Assembly: GCA_022800625.1 (NCBI GenBank) | Contig: JAAWQR010000001.1 | Span: 147,736 to 211,735 of the forward strand | Direction: 5' to 3' | Origin: Clostridiales bacterium | Lineage (GTDB): Bacteria; Bacillota; Clostridia; Oscillospirales; CAG-272 | Length of the DNA stretch: 64,000 bases | Part shown: in pieces, positions 26,000-33,195 of the stretch | Position numbering within the stretch: the stretch's first letter is position 1 | Layout of the letters: each line of letters opens with the position of its first letter | Notes under the pieces: generated by a model | Seen by the model: the letters and a program-made list of their open reading frames with translations, nothing else | Database searches by the model: none | What the model was told of the DNA's origin: nothing | Position numbers and translations under genes: made by a program

Positions 26000-26746
26000 A
26001 TGGATGCCCAACCCTACTATTTAGCTTATGAGAAAAGATACAAAGCTGTTTTTGAAGCAGGCGGAGAGTATTGGGGACATTCCCCGGAAGATCAAGAGCT
26101 TTATAATACACTGAAAGAATGGGTACATGATAATAATTTGGTAGGAAAAAAAGTTATTGAATTCGCTTGCGGCGAAGGAGCAAGCGGACTTATACTATCA
26201 GAGCTTGGTTGCAATTATCATGGTGTTGATATTGCACCATCTGCTGTGAAAAAAGCCAAAGAAACATTAAAAATTTACCCGAATGCAAGAGTAGATATAC
26301 TTGATATGGTTAAAGAATGTGTAAAAGAAAAATATGATGCTGCTATTGACAGTATGGGATTTCATATGCTTGTAACCGATGAGGACAGGAAGCTATATTT
26401 GAGGAACGCATTTTCATCGCTGAAAAATAATTCGCCGATGCTGTTTTATAAAGAATCATTCAGAAGCAACAATAATAGCGATGAAATAATAAAATCTCCT
26501 GTCTCCTCTTATGACGAATGGCTGAAAATAACCGGTGCTGACTATAAAACTCCATTGCCGCGCAAGGTCAATATGGGAAACGGCGATATGGAAATAATGA
26601 TTCCTCTTGTACCTGCAAGAGCAAACGACAAAGAGGGTTATATTTCAGAAATGCAAACTGCCGGATTTAGAGTTGAAAAATTTATTGAAATGGATAGTTC
26701 AGACTCAATTAAGTACTCTGCCAGTATTTATGTGAGAAAGCCTTAA
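26000..26746 (+). CDS. Class I SAM-dependent methyltransferase
   Basis: 248 residues. The SAM-binding motif I reads VIEFACGEGASG (about residues 50-61), followed by the acidic motif II end in YHGVDIAP. Motif post-I and the LDMVKE segment also fit a Methyltransf_25/11-type fold. The substrate is unknown. GGAGG lies six bases before the ATG. Codon use looks more AT-rich than uvrC and rsmD on either side, with few TCG/GCG codons, so lateral origin is possible. Confidence 0.85.
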   Translation: MDAQPYYLAYEKRYKAVFEAGGEYWGHSPEDQELYNTLKEWVHDNNLVGKKVIEFACGEGASGLILSELGCNYHGVDIAPSAVKKAKETLKIYPNARVDILDMVKECVKEKYDAAIDSMGFHMLVTDEDRKLYLRNAFSSLKNNSPMLFYKESFRSNNNSDEIIKSPVSSYDEWLKITGADYKTPLPRKVNMGNGDMEIMIPLVPARANDKEGYISEMQTAGFRVEKFIEMDSSDSIKYSASIYVRKP

Positions 26747-26837
26747 CTTAAAAATACGATATTTATATAATATATTTTAAATATGTTATTAATCGAAAAA
26801 GAAATATTATAATTAAAAATTTAGGAGCATAGTAAAT

Positions 26838-27470
26838 ATGAGAATTATAACAGGAACGGCGAGAGGGGCAAAACTCGCAACTATCGAAGGAGACGCTACC
26901 CGTCCGACAACCGACAGGGTAAAGGAAGCAATCTTTTCAATGATTCAGTTTGACATTGAAGGCAGACGTGTGCTTGATCTGTTCGGAGGCTCGGGTCAGC
27001 TTGCACTTGAAGCTCTCTCTCGGGGGGCGGAAAGAGCGACAATTATTGATGAATCCCGTGACGCTGTCAATATCATAATAGAGAACGCAAAGCATGCGAA
27101 GCTTTACGAAAAATGCAGAATTTCCTGTTGCTCTTACGCTTCATTTCTAAAGGGATTTAACGAAAGCGATAAATTTAATATCGTATTTCTTGATCCGCCG
27201 TACAATACTTCCCTGCTCCATGATTCACTGAATGCACTGAGCGTGGGAAATGTTCTTGCTGACGGCGCACTCATTATCTGTGAGTCCGACACTCCTCAGT
27301 CAAAAAAGAAAAGTTTAGAGAAGAAAAATCCCGAATTAAAGAACGCGTCAATTCTGCACGATGTATTTTCAGACGACGAAAAACTGATGAGCCGTTACAA
27401 TATAGAAAAAAGCAGCGCATACGGCAGGACAAGAATAACAGTACTGTCTCTTGCAGACACGGATAAATAA
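26838..27470 (+). CDS. rsmD: 16S rRNA (guanine966-N2)-methyltransferase
   Basis: 210 residues. Family N-terminus MRIITGTARGAKL and the RPTTDRVKEAIFSMI segment are followed by the SAM motif VLDLFGGSGQLALEALSRGA and the catalytic FLDPPY. It methylates G966 of 16S rRNA in the assembled small subunit. TAGGAG precedes the ATG. The next gene is coaD, the standard rsmD-coaD pairing, but here a 224-base gap with a structured repeat separates them. Confidence 0.96.
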   Translation: MRIITGTARGAKLATIEGDATRPTTDRVKEAIFSMIQFDIEGRRVLDLFGGSGQLALEALSRGAERATIIDESRDAVNIIIENAKHAKLYEKCRISCCSYASFLKGFNESDKFNIVFLDPPYNTSLLHDSLNALSVGNVLADGALIICESDTPQSKKKSLEKKNPELKNASILHDVFSDDEKLMSRYNIEKSSAYGRTRITVLSLADTDK

Positions 27471-27500
27471 AAATTTCTCTCAATATCAATGGAGACTATA

Positions 27501-27527
27501 GTGAAAGATACGTTTAGTTTATATTGA
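27501..27527 (+). other. Possible 8-codon leader ORF (tentative)
   Basis: GTG start with ATGGAGA five bases upstream, then seven sense codons (MKDTFSLY) and TGA. The ribosome site is the same type used by other genes here, but there is no conservation evidence. It may be the remnant of an original gene start displaced by the repeat element that follows. Confidence 0.25.
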
Positions 27528-27547
27528 AGCACAACTGTTTCACGCAC

Positions 27548-27648
27548 AAATTCACCGACTTCACAAATTTATTTGTGAAGTGGAAAAATGGATAAACGAA
27601 CATTTTTGTATGCTTGGTATACACGCGCGTGTGTAACACGGTGAATTT
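27548..27648. repeat. Nested inverted-repeat element (three-stem structure)
   Basis: Outer 10 bp arms AAATTCACCG (27548-27557) and CGGTGAATTT (27639-27648) enclose two more palindromes. One is an 11 bp hairpin (27558-27568 with 27571-27581); the other is the 12-base palindrome ACACGCGCGTGT (27621-27632). The layout fits either a miniature mobile repeat with terminal inverted repeats or a three-way-junction RNA. The TTCAC/GTGAA-rich content resembles intergenic REP-like elements known from gut Clostridia. Confidence 0.6.
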
Positions 27649-27694
27649 TATAACCTATTTGCGCAGCCACTAAAGTGTCTGTATGGAGATTATT

Positions 27695-28198
27695 ATGAAA
27701 AAATGTATAATTCCGGGAAGCTATGATCCTGTAACCGCAGGACACACTGCGCTGTTTCGTACTGCAGCGGAGATTTTTGATGAAGTTTATGCAGTTATAC
27801 TTGTAAATTCCGAGAAAAAAAGAGGTATGTTTTCACCTGAAGAAAGACTGAGAATACTAATCAGTGCGATATCCGCTCTTGAGAGCAAAGGATACAAAAA
27901 TATTCACGCGATACTAAGCGACAGGCTTACAACCGACGCGGCGCGTGAATTGGGCGCAGGGTATATCGTTAAAGGTATTCGAGGAAGCTCAGATTTCGGA
28001 TATGAATATGATCTTTCCCAGATCACAAGAAGATTTGACAGGACGCTAAAAACAGTTTTTATCCCGTGTGACTCCGAAATGGCATGCGTCAGTTCAACAT
28101 ATGCAAGAGAGCTTATAAAATACGGGAAGCTTGACAGCACAGATCTTGCTGAAGGAACATCGGAAATAATAGCCGATATAATGGGGAATAAAATATAA
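27695..28198 (+). CDS. coaD: Phosphopantetheine adenylyltransferase
   Basis: 167 residues. It adenylates 4'-phosphopantetheine in coenzyme A synthesis. The nucleotidyltransferase signature is PGSYDPVTAGH near the N-terminus; KGIRGSSDFGYEYDL and the C-terminal SSTYARELIKYG are also standard. The start is the second in-frame ATG; the first belongs to ATGGAGA, which sits five bases upstream as the ribosome site. Confidence 0.97.
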   Translation: MKKCIIPGSYDPVTAGHTALFRTAAEIFDEVYAVILVNSEKKRGMFSPEERLRILISAISALESKGYKNIHAILSDRLTTDAARELGAGYIVKGIRGSSDFGYEYDLSQITRRFDRTLKTVFIPCDSEMACVSSTYARELIKYGKLDSTDLAEGTSEIIADIMGNKI

Positions 28199-28580
28199 GG
28201 ATTTATAAAAGATAATATTAGTTTTTCTGTTGCCAAAAAAACTATGACTATGAAAAGACTTGCAAATACTTATTTTTACAGATTTAAACACTAAAATCAA
28301 TAATGATTTTGCAGCTTTGGCGTCCAAATGGTGCTTAGATTTCCCGTTGCGATATAAAACAATACAGATAGATATTAAGCTATGCGAGGGCGAAAGCACT
28401 TGTTGCTTTCGTTCTATTAGCTGCCATATGAGCAGGGGCAACCGCACCTGTCAACGGAGGTCAAAACCCGTTCATCTCGACCGTTGACTAGGTTGGCTGC
28501 CCCTGCTATTCTGTACAAATATGGGTATTTATAGTATAAGTACACAAATTAACAAATGATAATTTAAGGAGGCAAGTTAA
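28199..28580 (+). other. Intergenic region with strong RNA-like hairpins, probably foreign
   Basis: 382 bases without a credible gene. One hairpin is CGAAAGCA / TGCTTTCG (28391-28398 with 28404-28411). A 77-base structure follows: a perfect outer 10 bp stem (28431-28440 with 28498-28507) encloses ACCT plus GTCAACGG (28446-28457) pairing with CCGTTGAC plus AGGT (28481-28493). An alternative GGTC/GACC pairing inside would compete with it. Length and outer stem recall a tRNA, but no D-arm, anticodon or T-arm pattern fits. Confidence 0.55.
28512..28540 (+). promoter_or_regulatory. Possible promoter of the P-loop kinase
   Basis: TGTACA, 17 bases, TATAAG, directly after the structured region. Confidence 0.4.
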
Positions 28581-29126
28581 TTGATAACCGGCATTATGAT
28601 AATGGGTTCCTCAGGATCGGGAAAAACGACGCTTGGAGAATTGGCAGCCAATGAATTAGGCTACACTTTTGTGGACATAGATGAATATATTTGGCGGAAA
28701 GATACAGAGATTCCTTTTTCTGAAATGTATCCAAAGACTGAGAAAATTAGTCGATTAATGGAAGCAATATCGACCTGCGATCACTTCGTAATGGCTGGTT
28801 CGATGGATTCATTTCACGAACATTTTGACCCGTATTTTGAGTTGGTTGTCCACTTACATACGGATGCACAAGTTCGCATGAAGCGTGTTCATGATCGCGA
28901 ATTTGATTTGTTCGGTAAGCGTATCTTGGAAGGTGGCGACATGTATGCAGAACACCAAAAATTCTTAAATGACATTGCAGGATATGATTTTGGAATTGGC
29001 AGTTGTACCTTACAACAACATGAGCTTTGGATAAAATCTCTTAAATGCAAAGTGATTCAATTGGATGGTGCACATGCGTTAGAGAAAAATTTAAAAATAA
29101 TTCTTGAAGCATACAGAGAAATATAA
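28581..29126 (+). CDS. P-loop nucleotide kinase-like protein
   Basis: 181 residues. The Walker A motif GSSGSGKTT lies at residues 9-17, followed by an adenylate/shikimate-kinase-like layout (FVDIDEYIWR, then FVMAGSMDSFHEHF). The substrate is not identifiable. Similar small AAA-type kinases are found near resistance or mobile regions. Start is a TTG with AAGGAGG eight bases upstream; an ATG five codons later is possible. It uses many TTG and TTA leucine codons, unlike the CTT/CTC preference of its neighbours, and is flanked by hairpins, so it was probably acquired laterally. Confidence 0.78.
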   Translation: MITGIMIMGSSGSGKTTLGELAANELGYTFVDIDEYIWRKDTEIPFSEMYPKTEKISRLMEAISTCDHFVMAGSMDSFHEHFDPYFELVVHLHTDAQVRMKRVHDREFDLFGKRILEGGDMYAEHQKFLNDIAGYDFGIGSCTLQQHELWIKSLKCKVIQLDGAHALEKNLKIILEAYREI

Positions 29127-29160
29127 ATTTGCACAAAGGTTTGGGATATTCCGAACAAGC

Positions 29161-29202
29161 AAAAATCTCTTTATCTGCCGCAGACGGGAAAGAGTGATTT
29201 TT
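29161..29202 (+). terminator. Terminator after the P-loop kinase
   Basis: Arms AAAAATC plus TCTTT (29161-29172) and AAAGA plus GATTTTT (29189-29202) with a two-base bulge. Confidence 0.75.
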
Positions 29203-29265
29203 ACGGGAATGGTATCCCTTTCCTATGCTTGCTAAGTAATTATAAGACAATTTTCGTTGAAAAAA

Positions 29266-29298
29266 TCGGAGGAGTCAAAAAGACTTCCCCGACTTTTT
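29266..29298 (+). terminator. Second terminator before the Ca2+ ATPase gene
   Basis: Stem of 11 positions (29266-29276 with 29282-29292, two mismatches or wobbles), A5 loop, then a T5 run. It lies inside the extended ATPase reading frame and argues that translation starts further downstream. Confidence 0.75.
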
Positions 29299-29396
29299 AT
29301 ATTCCTCCGCTATATTTCGGACACGCCGTGAATATATTTAACTATAGACACAAGAAATATCTTCACAAAACAAGTCACAGAAAGGTATGGTTAACA

Positions 29397-32270
29397 GTGG
29401 ACGGAAGTATAGCATTCGGGCGTAAAAAAAGCTCATGTGAAAAGAACTCAGAGATAAAGGGACAGATTTGTAAAGCTGACATAACAAACAAAGATAAGCA
29501 GGTGAAAAATAATGAATCGTTTCGCCTGCCGCTCAGTCCCGAAAAAGGTCTTACATGCAATGAAGCAAAACTCTCGCGTGAAAAATACGGATCAAATACC
29601 TTCACGGAAAAAAAGCGTCCGGGATTTATAAGTCAATTTATAAAGAACTTATCCGATCCTATAATAAAAGTACTTATTGCGGCTCTTATTTTAAATATCA
29701 TATTTACTTTCCGCAATATAAACTGGGTTGAAGTCTGCGGAATTGCGCTCACCGTATTTATTGCATCTTTTGTCTCTACAGTGTCCGAATTCAGCAGCGG
29801 CGCGGCATATGACAAGCTCTTTCACGGAATGGCGGAGCACCAATATACGGTTATGCGAGATTCTGTACCTACAGTTTTGACGACATCGGAAATCGTAAAA
29901 TTTGACACTGTCGAGCTGAAAGCAGGCGACATAATTCCCGCTGACGGAATTTTGATATCGGGTTCTGTTACCTGCGATCAGTCCTCTCTGACAGGAGAAT
30001 CACGTCCTGTCTCTAAAACACCGCACAAAAAAATTTCTTCTTTAACAGAAGATACGATCTGTGCTCTTTCTGACGCGTCAAATGAAAATTTCCTCTGCAG
30101 AGGAGCTTCTGTGATTTCGGGAGACGGAACGATTCTTGTCAGCGCTGTAGGCGACTCAACGGTATACGGAAGTATTGCAGCAGGTCTTCAGGACAGTGAA
30201 GGACCGAGTCCGCTTAAAGAAAGGCTGACAAGTCTTGCAAAAACAATCAGCCGCATGGGATATATAGGAGCTGCCGTCGTTGCTGTGGCATATCTTGTAA
30301 ATTCATTGTTTTTAGACGGCGGAGTCAGCACAGCTCTCATATTGCTCAGACTTCGGGATCCTAAATTTTTAGCTTCTGAAATTCTTCACGCTCTTACCCT
30401 TGCCGTATCAATTGTTGTTGTTGCTGTTCCCGAAGGTCTTCCCATGATGATAACTGTAGTACTGTCCGCAAATATGAAAAAAATGATGAAGCGCGGAGTT
30501 CTGGTGCGCAAGCTTGTAGGTATTGAAACCGCAGGAAGTTTAAGTCTTCTCTTCACCGATAAAACGGGCACGGTCACAACAGGAAAAATGAAGGTGTCGG
30601 GAATCTGTACCTGTGACAGCGTTATATTAAACAGAAACGAGCTTCGTAAATCTCGGGATATTGCAGAACAAATGTATCTCGGCGCACGATTCTGTTCGGG
30701 AAAAGGCGGCGGAAACATGACAGATCTTGCAATTTCGGATTTTGTAGGAGAAAGTTCGCTCAAAGATTTCGAATGTATTGAAACTATTCCGTTTGATTCA
30801 CAGAAAAAATTTTCAGCCGCTCTTATAAGACGGCGTTCAGACAGGCAGACATTTACTGTTTTGCGGGGCGCGCCTGAAATCGTAGAATCATTTTGCAGAA
30901 ATTCTTTAAAAAATGACGGCGGCACATGCTCAGGTATCAGATGCCTTGATATTTCATCATTATCAAAAAAATCCAAAAGTAATACAGGAAATATAAAAAA
31001 GAGCAAATCCGAAAGAGTTATAGCTCAGGCATACGGAAGTGCTGACGCTATGAGGTCGCTTAAAGAGATCGGTAAGGCAAATGATATGACTTTTGTTTGC
31101 AGAATACGCATTCGTGATGAAGTCAGAGCCGCCGTTCCCTCCGCAGCCGCGGAATGCAGAGACGCGGGAGTGCAAGTCGTTATGATCACGGGAGACGGAA
31201 ACGAAACGGCATGCGCTGTAGCTCAGGATGCGGGAATTCTTACGGGCGAATACATCATATACAAATCAGGCTGTGACACTGACAGAAAAAACGCTAAAAT
31301 AGTTATGGAAGCGTCAGAGCTTCATAAGATATCAGACGAGACGCTCAAAGAAATTTTACCGCGTATATCCGTAATTTCAAGAGCTACACCGTCTGACAAA
31401 ACAAGACTTGTTCGAGTTGCCAAGGAAGCAGGTCATGTAGTAGGTATGACGGGAGACGGTGTAAATGACGCACCCGCACTGAAGGCTGCTGACGTCGGCT
31501 TTGCAATGGGAAGCGGTACAGACGTAGCAAGAGAAGCCGGAGATATTATTATATCGGATAACAACTTTGTATCAATAACCCGTGCTGTCCTTTTCGGCAG
31601 AACTATATTTGAGAGCATACGAAAATTTATTCTTTTCCAACTGACAATGAATGTGTGCGCGGTCGGCGTATCTCTTTTAGCTCCGTTTTTCGGTGTTGAA
31701 ACCCCGATCACCATTACTCAGATGCTGTGGATCAACATAATAATGGACACTCTCGGATCTCTTGCCTTTGCGGGAGAAATGCCGCTTAGAAGCTATATGA
31801 AACGTCCGCCTACTGTCAGAGGAGAAAAAATTCTGAACCGTGAAATGACGGAGAGAATTATATTCGGAGGAATATATACACTTATACTGTCAATGTTCTT
31901 CCTGATATCAAAAAATATGCGCACGATATTCAGCCGCGGCGATGAAACATATTACCTGACCGTATTTTTTGCACTGTTTGTATTCTGCGGCATTGCAAAT
32001 TCTTTCTGTGCGCGAACACCCAGACTCAATTTGTTATCAGGTCTCGGTGGAAACAAAACATTTATTTTTATAATGGCGCTCGTTGCATCGGTACAGCTTC
32101 TTATGATATATTTCGGCGGCGAAATATTCCGTACAGTTCCGCTCGCCAAAGACGAAATGGCGCTGGCCGCAATACTCGCCGCAACAGTTATTCCCATGGA
32201 CTTTATAAACAAAATTTTTCTGTCATACAAGCGCAGAAGAAAGAGATTAATCAGTTCAGAAAACCCTTAA
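29397..32270 (+). CDS. P-type calcium-transporting ATPase (P2B/PMCA-like)
   Basis: About 957 residues from the chosen GTG. It shows the P-type signatures: TGES dephosphorylation loop, PEGLP in TM4 (near residue 345), phosphorylated Asp in DKTGT (near 388), TGDGVNDAPALK, and the TM6 Ca-binding segment NIIMDTLGSLAFA. N-terminal residues from about 40 (LTCNEAKLSREKYGSNTF) match the cation ATPase N-domain. The frame is open 56 codons further upstream, but a terminator (29266-29298) interrupts that part. The GTG at 29397 has AGAAAGG 11 bases away; another GTG at 29502 is possible. The 3' end overlaps the convergent lipoprotein gene by 20 bases. Confidence 0.9.
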   Translation: MDGSIAFGRKKSSCEKNSEIKGQICKADITNKDKQVKNNESFRLPLSPEKGLTCNEAKLSREKYGSNTFTEKKRPGFISQFIKNLSDPIIKVLIAALILNIIFTFRNINWVEVCGIALTVFIASFVSTVSEFSSGAAYDKLFHGMAEHQYTVMRDSVPTVLTTSEIVKFDTVELKAGDIIPADGILISGSVTCDQSSLTGESRPVSKTPHKKISSLTEDTICALSDASNENFLCRGASVISGDGTILVSAVGDSTVYGSIAAGLQDSEGPSPLKERLTSLAKTISRMGYIGAAVVAVAYLVNSLFLDGGVSTALILLRLRDPKFLASEILHALTLAVSIVVVAVPEGLPMMITVVLSANMKKMMKRGVLVRKLVGIETAGSLSLLFTDKTGTVTTGKMKVSGICTCDSVILNRNELRKSRDIAEQMYLGARFCSGKGGGNMTDLAISDFVGESSLKDFECIETIPFDSQKKFSAALIRRRSDRQTFTVLRGAPEIVESFCRNSLKNDGGTCSGIRCLDISSLSKKSKSNTGNIKKSKSERVIAQAYGSADAMRSLKEIGKANDMTFVCRIRIRDEVRAAVPSAAAECRDAGVQVVMITGDGNETACAVAQDAGILTGEYIIYKSGCDTDRKNAKIVMEASELHKISDETLKEILPRISVISRATPSDKTRLVRVAKEAGHVVGMTGDGVNDAPALKAADVGFAMGSGTDVAREAGDIIISDNNFVSITRAVLFGRTIFESIRKFILFQLTMNVCAVGVSLLAPFFGVETPITITQMLWINIIMDTLGSLAFAGEMPLRSYMKRPPTVRGEKILNREMTERIIFGGIYTLILSMFFLISKNMRTIFSRGDETYYLTVFFALFVFCGIANSFCARTPRLNLLSGLGGNKTFIFIMALVASVQLLMIYFGGEIFRTVPLAKDEMALAAILAATVIPMDFINKIFLSYKRRRKRLISSENP

Positions 32271-33168
32271 ACCTGTCAGCGCCGTAGCCTCGTGCGACAT
32301 AATAACGCGGAATCGTCAGGCTTTGATATTCAGGCGTAGATGTAGGAGATTTTGTAGTATATGCGAAATCGAACATCTCACCTACCACCGACACTATATC
32401 GGCATTGAACGAGCCGCCCGGATAAGCCATTGCACGAACCGGTTTTCCCGTAAGCGCCGTGATCTTTTCTGCAGATTCTGCAAGCTCTGCTCTGAGCATG
32501 TCGGCGCTCTCGTTTTTCAAATCGTTATGATGCGCAGTGTGACTTTGAAATGAAACAAGACCCGAAGCTGCCATCTCACGAATTTGATCTTCATTCATAT
32601 AACCTGAAGTACCTATCATATCGGTTATCAAAAAAATAGTAGCCTTGGCTCCGTATTTTTTGAGAATCGGGAACATATTTGTATAGTTATCTTCATATCC
32701 GTCGTCAAAGGTAAGCATTACAGAAGGTGTGGACGTCATTCTCCATTCCTCTGCAAAAAGATACATGTATTCCAATTCATTTAAAAGATTAAGATGTGCT
32801 TCAAAATCCTCAGGTCTTACAAACAGAGCTTCAAGATTGTTATAAGGTTCTTCAAGTATCAGGTGATACATCATCGCCTTCGGTTTATAAATTTGCGGCG
32901 CATTCGGATCTTCAGTTACCGATATTGCGCTTTCGGTAGCGGCAGTCACCGGAATCGGTTCTGTATCGGTAAGCGCTTCGGAATCTGTGCGTCCGACACC
33001 TTCGGTTTCAATTGCCGTCGGCTCGGTTCCGCTAACGGTCAGAGACGGCTCTGAAGATGTTCCATCAGTAACAATTCCGCTGCTGTCTGCTCCGAAAGTG
33101 CCTCCTGCACAGGAGCTTAAAAAGATCAGTGAAGCGGAAAGCGTGCAAAGCATTTTTTTGATACTCAT
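32251..33168 (-). CDS. NodB polysaccharide deacetylase lipoprotein
   Basis: 305 residues. The signal peptide ends in a lipobox (FLSSC, Cys20), so it should be anchored to the outer face of the membrane. A Thr/Ser/Glu-rich linker (about 25-92) precedes the NodB domain with AMMYHLI, MLTFDDGYEDNYTN, SHTAHHNDL and AYPGGSFN. The substrate is probably cell-wall glycan but could be an extracellular polysaccharide. AAAGGA lies eight bases before the ATG. It follows the M16C peptidase by 27 bases and is likely co-transcribed. Confidence 0.93.
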   Translation of the reverse strand: MSIKKMLCTLSASLIFLSSCAGGTFGADSSGIVTDGTSSEPSLTVSGTEPTAIETEGVGRTDSEALTDTEPIPVTAATESAISVTEDPNAPQIYKPKAMMYHLILEEPYNNLEALFVRPEDFEAHLNLLNELEYMYLFAEEWRMTSTPSVMLTFDDGYEDNYTNMFPILKKYGAKATIFLITDMIGTSGYMNEDQIREMAASGLVSFQSHTAHHNDLKNESADMLRAELAESAEKITALTGKPVRAMAYPGGSFNADIVSVVGEMFDFAYTTKSPTSTPEYQSLTIPRYYVARGYGADRFKGFLN

Positions 33169-33195
33169 TTGTTTTATCCTTTCTTCTGCATATTT

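Noticed and set aside
28431..28507. tRNA-like 77-base fold
   Set aside because: Outer stem is 10 bp and there is no D-arm, anticodon loop or T-loop consensus; it is a different structure.
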